A stretch of 64,000 bases of DNA, taken from NCBI RefSeq assembly GCF_014269225.2, contig NZ_CP077097.1, positions 3,855,001-3,919,000 on the forward strand, read 5' to 3'. Shown here piece after piece: positions 37,732 to 46,199 of this stretch. A program made the translations under genes and the position numbers. How positions within the stretch are numbered: the stretch's first letter is position 1; the number at the start of each line of letters is the position of its first letter. The notes below the pieces were generated by a model. The model saw only the letters and a program-made list of their open reading frames with translations, ran no database searches and was not told where the DNA came from. The stretch is from Pseudomonas anuradhapurensis. Its GTDB lineage: Bacteria; Pseudomonadota; Gammaproteobacteria; Pseudomonadales; Pseudomonadaceae.

Positions 37732-40700
37732 TCAGGCCTCGGTGAATGCGTTCATCATGTGTTCGATATCGCTCAGGCCGTCATCAGTCAGCGACAGGCC
37801 CTGCTCGTCCAGTGCCTGGGCGAACGCGCGCAACTCGGGGTGGGTGAAGATCAACTGCAGGGGCATGTCCAGCCCCAGCTCCAGGTTGATCCGCGATACC
37901 ACCTGGGCAGCCAGCAACGAGTGCCCGCCCAGTTCGAAGAAGTTGTCGTTCAGGCCAACCCGGTCAACGTTCAGCAATTGCGCCCAGAGGCTCGCCAGTT
38001 GCTGTTGCCGCGCGGTCTGCGGCGCCTCGTAGGCGTGTTGCGACTGGCCCAGGTCAGGCAGGGGCAGCGCCTTGCGGTCGAGTTTGCCGCTGGGGGTCAG
38101 CGGCATGTCCGCCAGGGTCACCAGGCAGGCCGGGACCATGTAGTGCGGCAGGCTGGCCCTGAGGTGCTGCTGCAACGCCAGACGCAGGTCACCGTCGTGG
38201 CCATCGGCCGGCACGGCATAGGCGCACAGTTGCTTGCCGCTGGGCAGGTCGATGGCCACCACGGTGGCTTCGCGCACGCCCGGGTGCGCCCGCAGGCACT
38301 GCTCGATCTCGCCCAGTTCGATACGGAAACCGCGCACCTTCACCTGGTGATCGACCCGGCCGCGATAGGCCAGCTGGCCGTTCTCGTCGTAGTAACCAAG
38401 GTCGCCGGTGCGGTACAGGCGGCCACCGCCGAGCGGGTCGAACGGGTCGGGGATGAAGCGCTCGGCGGTGAGCGACGGCTGCTGGTGGTAGCCACGCGCC
38501 AGGCAGCCAGCGCCGCCAATGAACAACTCGCCAGGCACGCCGGTCGGGGTCGGTGCCAGGCACTCGTCCAGGGCATACAGGGTGCGGCCCGGCAAGGCGC
38601 GGCCAATGGGCACACCACCCTGGCCGATCTGCGCCGCAGTCATCTGCGAACAGTCGTAGGTGGTGGCGACCACGGTGGCTTCGGTCGGGCCGTAGGTGTT
38701 CAGCAGGCGCACCGCTGGCGGGCCATCGGCCAGCCAGGCGCGCAAGGCATCTTCCGGCACCGCCTCGCCGCCGACATGGATCTGCCTCAGTGGGCCATAG
38801 GCCTCGGGGCCGTGGCGCTCCAGGGCCAGCAGGCGCCAGTAGGCAGCCGGCAGGTCGGCCACGGTCACGCCGTGGCGGTTGATCTCATCCAGCAGGGTGG
38901 CCGTGCCCCATATCCGCGCATCGCGCAGGACCACACAGGCACCCTGGGCCAACGGTGGGAAGAACTGCTCGATGAAGCCGTCGAAGCTGATGGTGGCGAA
39001 CTGCAGCACGCGGTCGTCCGGGCCCAGGCGCGAATACTGCGCAGCCACCTGGCAGAACAGCGCCAGCGCGTGATGGTCGATGGCCACGCCCTTGGGCATA
39101 CCGGTGGAGCCGGAGGTGTAGATCATATAGGCCAGGTTGTGTGGTGCAGCCAGGTTGGCCAGCGGCTCGGCGGGCCAGGCCTGCAGCCACTCGCTACCGG
39201 GCTCCAGCAGCACGCAGGGCAACTGCTTGCCCGCTTGCAGGCGCTCACGCGAGGGCGCGTCGGCCAGCAGCAGGCCGATGCCACTGTCTTCGATCATGCA
39301 GGCCAGGCGCTCTTGCGGGTAATCCGGGTCCAGCGGCACGTAGGCGCCGCCCGCCTTGTGAATGGCGATCAACGCCAAGGCCATGCCCAGGCCACGCTCG
39401 ACGGCCACGCCCACCAGGCGCTCCGGCCCCACGCCCATGGCGCGCAGACGGTGCGCCAGCTGGTTGCTGCTGCGGTCCAGTTCGGCGTAAGTCAGTTGCT
39501 GGTCGCCGCAGATCAATGCTGGCGCATCGGGCCGCGCCCGCGCCTGGCGCTGCAGCAGTTGGTGCGCGCACAGGCCGCCAGCGGCCTGCTGTGGCGGGTT
39601 CCAGCCGTAGATCAGTTGCTGGCGCTCGGCAGCGCCGAGCAAACCCAGCTCACCAATGCAGCGCTGTGGCTCGGCGCAGATAGCCTCCAGCAGCGCCAGC
39701 CAGTGCCCGGCCATGCGTTCGATGCGCGCTGCGTCGAACAGGTCGGTCGAGTAGTTGAACGATGCCGTCACCCCGTCGGATCGCTCCAGGGTGTTGAGCG
39801 AGATATCGTATTGCGCGCCCGGCTCCTGCAGGTCCACTTCCCTGACCTGCAAACCGTGCAGCGCATCGCTGGCCACCTGCTCGCCGAGGTCGCGCAGGTG
39901 GTTGTAGAGCACCTGGAAGAACGGGTTCACGCCCTGCTCGCGCTCCGGGTACAGCGCCTCGGCCACCTCGAGGAAGGGCACGTCCTTGTTGGCCTGGGCC
40001 TGCAAGGTGGTTTCCCTGATCGCCGCCAGCAATTGTGCGAACGGCTGGCTGCCATCGACATCGATGCGGGCCACCACCACGTTGATGAAGAAGCCGATCA
40101 GGCCTTCCAGCTCCTGGCGGTTGCGATTGGTGACCGGCACGCCGATGTTGAGCCTGCCCTTGCGGCTGTAGCGCGCCAGCACGATGGCATAGGCCGCCAG
40201 GAACACGTGGAACAGCGTGGCATTGGCGGCCAGCGCCAGTGCCCGCAAACGTTCGCTGAGGGCCTGCGGCAAGCGCACGTCGAAGCGGCTGCCACGGTAG
40301 CTCTTGGCCTGTGGGCGAACACGGTCGGCCGGCAGTTCGAGCACCTCGAAGTCGTCTTCCAGCTGCGCCTTCCAGTAGTCGATCTGGGCCTGCATCTGCC
40401 CTCCGGCCAACCACTTGCGCTGCCAGGCGGCGAAGTCGGCGTACTGCACCGGCAGCGGTTCGGGAGTGTGCGCCTGGCCGCTCGCTGCGGCGTTGTAGGC
40501 GGCGGCGAACTCGCGCACCAGCAAGCTCATCGACCAGCCGTCGGAAACGATATGGTGCAGGGTCAGCGACAACAGGTGCTCCTGCTCATGCACTTTGAAC
40601 AGGCGCGCACGCAGCAGCGGGCCACTCGCCAGGTCGAACGGCACGAAGGCCTCGTCTTCCAGCTTGCGCATCTGCGCGGCATGGTCGTGGCCGCCGAGGT

Positions 40701-43700
40701 CTTCGAAACCGATCAGTACCGGGGCCGCTGGCAGGATGCGCTGCCAGGGCAGGCCTTCGGCTTCCACGAACACCGTACGCAGCGATTCGTGGCGGGCCAC
40801 CAAGGCGTCCAGCGCTGCCTGCAGCGCTGCACGGTCGAGGTTGCCCTGCATGCGCACCGCCATCGGCGTGTTGTAGGCCAGGCTGTGCGGGTTGAGCTTC
40901 CAGAACAGCCACTGGCGGTGCTGCGACCGCGACACCGGCAGTGGTTGCTGGCGGTCGAGGATTTCGATGGCCAGGCCGGCGCCCTGTTCAGCCTCGGCCA
41001 CTGCCTGGGCGAAGCGCTGCAGGTCGACGGTGTCGAACAAGCTGCGCAGCGGAATATCCCGCCCCAGCTGCTGGCGTACCCGCGACACGGCTTGGGTGGC
41101 CAGCAGCGAATGCCCGCCGAGAGCGAAGAAGTTGTCGTTCAGGCCTACCTGCGGCACCTGCAGCACCTCGGCCCAGATCCGCGCCAGCTGGAGCTGCAGC
41201 GGGGTCTGTGGTGGCTGATAGACGTTCTGGCTGGCGACCGGCTCCGGCAGCGCCTTGACGTCGACCTTGCCATTGGCGGTGACCGGTAGGTGTTCCAGCA
41301 CCATCAGCTGGCTCGGCACCATGTGCTCGGGCAACAGCCGCGTGAGGGCGGCACGGATCGACGCCTGCCAGGCCAGGCTGTCTGTCGCTGGCTGGGTGGA
41401 CACCAGCCAGGCCGCCAGCTGCAGCTGCGGCGCCTGGCCATGGACACGGACCAGGGCGTTGGCAACGCCGTCGAGTGCGCGCAGCTGGTTTTCGATTTCA
41501 CCCAGCTCCACGCGGTAGCCTCGGATTTTCACCTGGCCGTCCATGCGCCCGGCAAATTGCAGCTCGAGGCCTTGGCGCACCCAATCGCCGCTGCGGTACA
41601 GGCGCTGGCCCTGGCTGCCGTTCGGGTCGGGGACGAATCGTTCGGCGGTGAGTGCGGGGCGGTTCAGGTAACCCCGGGCCAGACCGGCACCACCAATGTA
41701 CAGCTCGCCCTTGGCCTTGGCCGGCAGCGGTTGCAGGCAAGGGTCGAGCAGCGCAACACGGGTGTTGGCCAGCGCTTGACCGAGGCTGGCTTGCCCGTTC
41801 AGTTCGGCCACCAGTACGCCGACGGTGGTCTCGGTCGGGCCGTAGTGGTTGAACACGCTGAGCGCCGGCGCCAGCTCACGGACCTTGGCCAGCAGGCCCG
41901 GGCCGCTGGCTTCGCCGCCGAGTACCAGGCACTGCGCCGGCAACGCCGAACGGCCAGCCGCCAGCATCGCCTCCAGGTGCGACGGCACGATCTTCAACGC
42001 ATCCACCTGGTGCTCGACCAGATAGGCCGCGAAGCCTTCGGCATCGAGCACCTGCTGACGAGACAGCAGATGCAGGGTATGGCCACCGCACAGGGCGCCG
42101 AACAGCATGGTGTGGCCAAGGTCCGCGGCCGGGGTCGAGACCTGCGCCATGCTGCGGATACGCTCGACCGGCAGGCGCGCGCTGATACCATCGACATAGT
42201 TGGCCAGGGCCGCGTGGCTGATCGCCACGCCCTTGGGCTGGCCGGTGGTACCGGAGGTGTAGATGACATAGGCGAGGTTGCCCGGGGCCGGGGCGACACG
42301 GCTGCCGCTGCCGCTTGCGGATTGCGTCCAGTCCAGGTGCTGCACAGCGTCGGGAAGTTCCGCCTGCCAGTCACCAGGCGCCAGCAGCAGCTGCGTGCCA
42401 CTGTCGCGGAGCAGGTAGGCCAGGCGCTCGGCGGGTTGCTCGGGCTCCAGTGGCAGGTAGGCGCCACCGGCCTTGAGCACACCGAGGATGCTGGCGAGCA
42501 TGCCGACGCTGCGGTCAGCCAGTACGCCGACCAGCGTGTCCGGCCCGACCCCGACTTCGACCAGCCGGTTGGCGACGGCCTCGGCGCGGCTGTCGAGCTC
42601 AGCGAAGCTGGCCTGCTCGCCCGCGGCCATTACCGCCTGGCGCTCGGGGTGACGGCTGGCAGCGGCGGCAAAGCGCTGGTGGACCAGCAGGGTTTCGCCA
42701 GCCTGCACAGGCGCGTCAACGGCAGCGGCCAGGCCGGGCAATGGCAGCTCGCCGACTGCGCCAGGCGCTTCGTCAGCCAGGCCCTGCAGCAGGGCCAGCC
42801 ACTGCTCGCCGAGGGTTGCGATGGTGGCCGCATCGAACACATCGGTGGCATAGGTGAACGCCGCATGGAGTTGCCCCGCTCGCTCGTGCGTATCCAGCGC
42901 CAGGTCGAAGCGCGCACTGTGCCTGGCCAGCGCGATCGGCGCCAGGCTCAGGCCGCTGCGGGTTTCGATGGCCTGCACATCGGCCACCTGCGCCTGGTGG
43001 TTGAACAACACGCGGAACAGCGGGCTGTCGCTGCTGCGCGGCAGGTCCAGGGCCTCCACCAGCTGTTCGAACGGCAGGTCCTGGTGGCTTTGTGCGCCCA
43101 GCGCAGTTTCGCGCACGCGCCGCAACAGGCCGGCAATGTCCAGCAATGGGTCAATCTCGGTGTGCAGCACCTGGGTATTGATGAAGCAGCCGATCAGCCC
43201 CTGGCTTTCCGCTCGGTTGCGGTTGGCGATGGGCACGCCGACGCGGATCGCCGATTGGCCGTTGTAGCGCTGCAGCAGCAGCTTGAAGGCGGCCAACAGG
43301 ACCATGAACAGGGTGACATTGTGTTTGCGTGCCAGGCCGCGCAGGCGGTCGGCGACATCGGCGGCAATGACGAACTCGTGGCGCGCACCGCGATAACTGG
43401 GGCGGCCCTGGCGGCTGCGGTCCAGTGGCAGCTCCAGCGGCGCATGGTCGTCGCCCAGGTGTGCCTGCCAGTAGGCCAACTGGCGTTCCTGCTCGCCGGC
43501 CTGCAGCCAGCAACGCTGCCACAGGGCGTAGTCGCGGTACTGGATCGGCAGCGGCTGCAGGCCGGCATCGGTGCCGGCCACGGCGGCGTCGTACAGGCGC
43601 AGGAATTCGTCGATGAGCACATTCATCGACCAACCGTCGGCGACAATGTGGTGCAGGGTCAGCAGCAGGACGTGTTCCTGCTCGGCCAATTGCAGCAGGC

Positions 43701-44199
43701 GCACGCGCAGCAGCGGGCCGCTGACCAGGTCGAACGGGGCCAGGGCTTCGGCTTCGGCGATGGTCTCGATGGCAGCTTGGCGGGCGTCCTCGTCCAGCTC
43801 GGCCAGGGCATCCTGGTGCAGCTGCAGCGGGGCTGCAACGGCGTCCACCTGCTGGCGTACGTCATCGCCGTCGGCGACGAAGCGGGTGCGCAGGGTTTCG
43901 TGGCGGGCCACCAGGGCATCGAAGGCCTGCTGCAGGGCAGCCAGCTCCAGTGGGCCGTGCAGGCGTACGGCTAGCGGCAGGTTGTAGGCCGCGCCCTGTG
44001 GGTCGAGCTGCCAGAGGAACCACATGCGCCGCTGGGCGTACGACAGCTGGTCACGCTCGGCTACCCCGACGCCGGGTGCGATCGGCAGCACGGAGAAGTC
44101 CATGCCCTCGCCCTGCAGTGCCTTGAGGAACAGGCGGCGCTTGTCGGGAGCGAGCGCGATGAAGCGGCGGGCGAGCTGGAGGGTTTGATCAGCATTCAT
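37732..44199 (-). CDS. Pyoverdine-type NRPS, two modules (Asp, Lys); first gene of the NRPS operon
   Basis: A 2155-residue synthetase, C-A-T-C-A-T. The start is ATG 44199 (MNADQTLQLARRFIAL, similar to the N-termini of pyoverdine synthetases), 38 bases behind a PvdS-type promoter; longer upstream frames would include that promoter. Pantetheine serines are Ser1031 and Ser2094, both GGHSL. Condensation motifs are HHIVADG at about 183 and HHIVSDG at about 1215. The first A domain carries ADLGHT with pocket DLTKVGHVGK (Asp). The second has SFDGFIEQFF with pocket DGEDHGTVVK, which I recall as a Lys code of pyoverdine enzymes. It should accept the acyl-chromophore precursor chain made by PvdL, encoded elsewhere. 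Confidence 0.93.
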   Translation of the reverse strand: MNADQTLQLARRFIALAPDKRRLFLKALQGEGMDFSVLPIAPGVGVAERDQLSYAQRRMWFLWQLDPQGAAYNLPLAVRLHGPLELAALQQAFDALVARHETLRTRFVADGDDVRQQVDAVAAPLQLHQDALAELDEDARQAAIETIAEAEALAPFDLVSGPLLRVRLLQLAEQEHVLLLTLHHIVADGWSMNVLIDEFLRLYDAAVAGTDAGLQPLPIQYRDYALWQRCWLQAGEQERQLAYWQAHLGDDHAPLELPLDRSRQGRPSYRGARHEFVIAADVADRLRGLARKHNVTLFMVLLAAFKLLLQRYNGQSAIRVGVPIANRNRAESQGLIGCFINTQVLHTEIDPLLDIAGLLRRVRETALGAQSHQDLPFEQLVEALDLPRSSDSPLFRVLFNHQAQVADVQAIETRSGLSLAPIALARHSARFDLALDTHERAGQLHAAFTYATDVFDAATIATLGEQWLALLQGLADEAPGAVGELPLPGLAAAVDAPVQAGETLLVHQRFAAAASRHPERQAVMAAGEQASFAELDSRAEAVANRLVEVGVGPDTLVGVLADRSVGMLASILGVLKAGGAYLPLEPEQPAERLAYLLRDSGTQLLLAPGDWQAELPDAVQHLDWTQSASGSGSRVAPAPGNLAYVIYTSGTTGQPKGVAISHAALANYVDGISARLPVERIRSMAQVSTPAADLGHTMLFGALCGGHTLHLLSRQQVLDAEGFAAYLVEHQVDALKIVPSHLEAMLAAGRSALPAQCLVLGGEASGPGLLAKVRELAPALSVFNHYGPTETTVGVLVAELNGQASLGQALANTRVALLDPCLQPLPAKAKGELYIGGAGLARGYLNRPALTAERFVPDPNGSQGQRLYRSGDWVRQGLELQFAGRMDGQVKIRGYRVELGEIENQLRALDGVANALVRVHGQAPQLQLAAWLVSTQPATDSLAWQASIRAALTRLLPEHMVPSQLMVLEHLPVTANGKVDVKALPEPVASQNVYQPPQTPLQLQLARIWAEVLQVPQVGLNDNFFALGGHSLLATQAVSRVRQQLGRDIPLRSLFDTVDLQRFAQAVAEAEQGAGLAIEILDRQQPLPVSRSQHRQWLFWKLNPHSLAYNTPMAVRMQGNLDRAALQAALDALVARHESLRTVFVEAEGLPWQRILPAAPVLIGFEDLGGHDHAAQMRKLEDEAFVPFDLASGPLLRARLFKVHEQEHLLSLTLHHIVSDGWSMSLLVREFAAAYNAAASGQAHTPEPLPVQYADFAAWQRKWLAGGQMQAQIDYWKAQLEDDFEVLELPADRVRPQAKSYRGSRFDVRLPQALSERLRALALAANATLFHVFLAAYAIVLARYSRKGRLNIGVPVTNRNRQELEGLIGFFINVVVARIDVDGSQPFAQLLAAIRETTLQAQANKDVPFLEVAEALYPEREQGVNPFFQVLYNHLRDLGEQVASDALHGLQVREVDLQEPGAQYDISLNTLERSDGVTASFNYSTDLFDAARIERMAGHWLALLEAICAEPQRCIGELGLLGAAERQQLIYGWNPPQQAAGGLCAHQLLQRQARARPDAPALICGDQQLTYAELDRSSNQLAHRLRAMGVGPERLVGVAVERGLGMALALIAIHKAGGAYVPLDPDYPQERLACMIEDSGIGLLLADAPSRERLQAGKQLPCVLLEPGSEWLQAWPAEPLANLAAPHNLAYMIYTSGSTGMPKGVAIDHHALALFCQVAAQYSRLGPDDRVLQFATISFDGFIEQFFPPLAQGACVVLRDARIWGTATLLDEINRHGVTVADLPAAYWRLLALERHGPEAYGPLRQIHVGGEAVPEDALRAWLADGPPAVRLLNTYGPTEATVVATTYDCSQMTAAQIGQGGVPIGRALPGRTLYALDECLAPTPTGVPGELFIGGAGCLARGYHQQPSLTAERFIPDPFDPLGGGRLYRTGDLGYYDENGQLAYRGRVDHQVKVRGFRIELGEIEQCLRAHPGVREATVVAIDLPSGKQLCAYAVPADGHDGDLRLALQQHLRASLPHYMVPACLVTLADMPLTPSGKLDRKALPLPDLGQSQHAYEAPQTARQQQLASLWAQLLNVDRVGLNDNFFELGGHSLLAAQVVSRINLELGLDMPLQLIFTHPELRAFAQALDEQGLSLTDDGLSDIEHMMNAFTEA

Positions 44200-44237
44200 G
44201 TCGAGCGGTGTCCTGGCAGTCGAGCGGTAACTGTCAG

Positions 44238-44261
44238 ACGAAGGCATCGGGGGCTGATTTA
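44238..44261 (-). promoter_or_regulatory. PvdS-type iron-starvation promoter of the NRPS operon
   Basis: On the minus strand the exact TAAAT box (44261-44257) is followed by 16 bases and then CGT (44240-44238), within CGTCTGACA. This is the full consensus for PvdS-type ECF sigma factors. The NRPS start codon is 38 bases downstream. Confidence 0.85.
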
Positions 44262-44301
44262 GGGGCGGCGGGTGATCGTCTTGAGGGGGTGGCGCCAGGG
44301 A

Positions 44302-44523
44302 GATCGAGCGCCGCCCGCGCGGCGCATCGCGAGCTGCGCTCGCTCCTACGTTTGTTTCGGGCCAGTCATTCCTGGGGGATTGGCGCGCGAACGCTTTGGC
44401 GCAAGGCGGGATATCGCGTCGTATGACCAGGCCGCCGCGCGCGCCTGTCACAGGCGTTACTGGCCCGAAACAAACGTAGGAGCGAGCGCAGCTCGCGATG
44501 CGCCGCGCGGGCGGCGCTCGATC
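44302..44523. repeat. Perfect 65-bp inverted repeat (MITE-like element)
   Basis: Left arm 44302-44366 and right arm 44459-44523 are exact reverse complements (outer end GATCGAGCGCCGCCCGCGCG, inner end CGGGCCAGT), enclosing 92 bases. The element has no reading frame of its own. It lies between the hydroxylase stop and the NRPS promoter and could form a large cruciform or terminate transcription from the hydroxylase gene. Confidence 0.9.
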
Positions 44524-44557
44524 GCCCAGGCACCACAAAACCCCAACCATGCACCTG

Positions 44558-45541
44558 TCAGCCCAACCCCTCACGATGCCCCTGCGCCATCGCTACCACC
44601 ACCTTGCGCTTGCCGGTAAACGGCGACCGCGCATGCGCCGCGAGCATGTTGTCGAGCATCAGCACATCGTTTTCCAACCATGGGAAGCTGATGGTGCATT
44701 CATCCAGCACCCCGCGCACCTCATCGAGCAACGAATCCTCGATGGCCGTGCCGTCGCCGTAATACACGTTACGCGGCAGGTCCTCCTCCTCGACAATGTC
44801 CATCAACGACTCGCGCACCTCTGGCTGCAGGTTCGATACATGGAACAGGTGCGCCTGGTTGAACCACACGTCCTCGCCGGTCGACGGATGCCGCGCCACC
44901 ACCTGGCAGCGCTGGCGGGTGCGCAATTCACCGTCGTCCTTCCAGATGCACTCGATGGCATGCGCCCGGCAGTAGGCCTCGACCTGGCGCGGGTCTTCGC
45001 TGTTGAACACCTGCGACCATTCCACGTCCAGGCCGTTGCCATAGTTGCGCACGTATATCAGCCCTTTCTCCACCAGCCGCTCACGAATGCGTGCCGGCAT
45101 GCGCCGGTACACCTCGCGGCTGTCGGCGATCGGTGTCTCGCCACCGGTCTCGGCGGGGATCACGCTGTAGAACCAGATCTTCATCGGCCATTCCCGGGTG
45201 TAGGCCTGCTCGTTGTGCAGGGGGATGCGCTGGTGCGCCGGGTACTCGGTGGAGGTGTACACACCCTGGGTCACGTTGCTGCGCGGGGTAGACCCGAACT
45301 CGTAGTTGAGCAGCGGGTGGCCAAAGGCCGCGGCGAACTGGCGGAAGGCTTCGGCGCCCGCCACCTCGAAACCACGAAACAGGATGCCGCCGGCCTGCAG
45401 CAGATGGCGGTCCACCAGCGGCTGCAGCTCGGCAAACGCTTCCAGCAGGTCGATGCCCGGCTCCGGCGCGCGTACCAGCAGCGGCAGGTTGCCGCGTGCG
45501 GCGTCCAGGGGTTCGATCGCGAAGCTCAGCAGTTCACTCAT
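44558..45541 (-). CDS. SyrP-type Fe(II)/2-oxoglutarate aspartyl beta-hydroxylase
   Basis: A 327-residue TauD/SyrP-fold dioxygenase. Iron ligands are visible as His109-x-Glu111 (RIPLHNEQAY) and the distal His303 (LDNMLAAHARSPFTGKRK); a following Arg (about 312) would bind 2-oxoglutarate. SyrP hydroxylates Asp held on an NRPS carrier domain, giving beta-hydroxy-Asp. Here two Asp-selecting modules are encoded just downstream, and beta-hydroxy-Asp is a frequent iron ligand in P. putida pyoverdines. The gene is co-directional with the NRPS genes but separated by the inverted-repeat element and their own promoter. It is divergent from the azurin gene. Confidence 0.88.
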   Translation of the reverse strand: MSELLSFAIEPLDAARGNLPLLVRAPEPGIDLLEAFAELQPLVDRHLLQAGGILFRGFEVAGAEAFRQFAAAFGHPLLNYEFGSTPRSNVTQGVYTSTEYPAHQRIPLHNEQAYTREWPMKIWFYSVIPAETGGETPIADSREVYRRMPARIRERLVEKGLIYVRNYGNGLDVEWSQVFNSEDPRQVEAYCRAHAIECIWKDDGELRTRQRCQVVARHPSTGEDVWFNQAHLFHVSNLQPEVRESLMDIVEEEDLPRNVYYGDGTAIEDSLLDEVRGVLDECTISFPWLENDVLMLDNMLAAHARSPFTGKRKVVVAMAQGHREGLG

Positions 45542-45616
45542 GTCCGGTCACCTCAAGCCAGGGCCGCGTTGGCGGCGAAATCGGGATGTGCGCCATGGCA
45601 GCGCCTGACTAGATGA

Positions 45617-45640
45617 ACGAGCGGCCCTGAGGGAAATTCA
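45617..45640 (-). promoter_or_regulatory. Possible PvdS-type promoter of the hydroxylase gene
   Basis: On the minus strand TGAAT (45640-45636), 16 bases, then CGT (45619-45617). One mismatch in the first box, and the bases after CGT (TCATC) differ from the CGTCTGA of the other three sites, so the call is weaker. It is 75 bases from the hydroxylase start. Confidence 0.45.
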
Positions 45641-45659
45641 CCGGCGCCCCAGCCGCAGG

Positions 45660-45687
45660 TAAAGCCAGGGCGCGCCGGTTCGTCTGA
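45660..45687 (+). promoter_or_regulatory. PvdS-type promoter of the azurin-exporter operon
   Basis: TAAAG at 45660-45664, 16 bases, then CGTCTGA from 45681. One mismatch in the first box; the second part is identical to that at the pvdO-like gene. The azurin ATG (45723) follows 35 bases after the CGTCTGA. Confidence 0.68.
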
Positions 45688-45722
45688 ACGATGTGCACCC
45701 TTTTATCGCCCAGGAACCGTAC

Positions 45723-46172
45723 ATGACTCGCCAGCTCCTGCTCCTAACCCTGCTCGCCGCAGCGCCGACCGCCTGGTCGGCGCAACGATGCGCCGTGGAA
45801 ATCCATGGCACCGACCAGATGACGTTCGACAAGGCCGCCATCAGCGTGCCGGTGGCCTGCAGTGCGTTCACGGTCACCCTCACCCACCCTGGCGCCATGC
45901 CGAAGAACGTGATGGGGCACAACTGGGTGCTGAGCACCCAGGCCGACATGCAGGGCGTACTGGATGACGGCCAGAAGGCTGGCGAGGTGCAGGACTACAT
46001 CAAGCCTGGCGACAGCCGGGTGATCGCCCACACCCGCCTGATCGGCGGCGGCGAGCAGGACAGCGTCACCTTCGATACCAAGCTGCTGAAAGCCGGTAGC
46101 GCCTACAGCTTCTACTGCTCGTTCCCGTTCCACAGCACCTTGATGAAGGGCACCCTGACCTTCGGCAGCTGA
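45723..46172 (+). CDS. azu: Azurin (periplasmic blue copper protein) in the pyoverdine exporter operon
   Basis: A 149-residue precursor with a signal peptide ([20 protein letters not shown]) and a 129-residue mature azurin. Numbering as in P. aeruginosa azurin fits without gaps: disulphide Cys3-Cys26, copper ligands Gly45, His46, Cys112, His117 and Met121 are all present ([11 protein letters not shown] and [14 protein letters not shown]). Residue 116 next to the copper site is Phe instead of the usual Gly. The start at ATG 45723 has AGGA upstream and is preferred to one ten codons earlier. The PvdE-like gene begins 27 bases downstream, so the two form an operon behind a PvdS-type promoter. 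Azurin normally carries electrons; here it may serve a redox step in periplasmic pyoverdine maturation or copper handling, which is inference. Confidence 0.9.
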   Translation: MTRQLLLLTLLAAAPTAWSAQRCAVEIHGTDQMTFDKAAISVPVACSAFTVTLTHPGAMPKNVMGHNWVLSTQADMQGVLDDGQKAGEVQDYIKPGDSRVIAHTRLIGGGEQDSVTFDTKLLKAGSAYSFYCSFPFHSTLMKGTLTFGS

Positions 46173-46199
46173 CCCACTCCACCAGCGAGATCACGCTTC

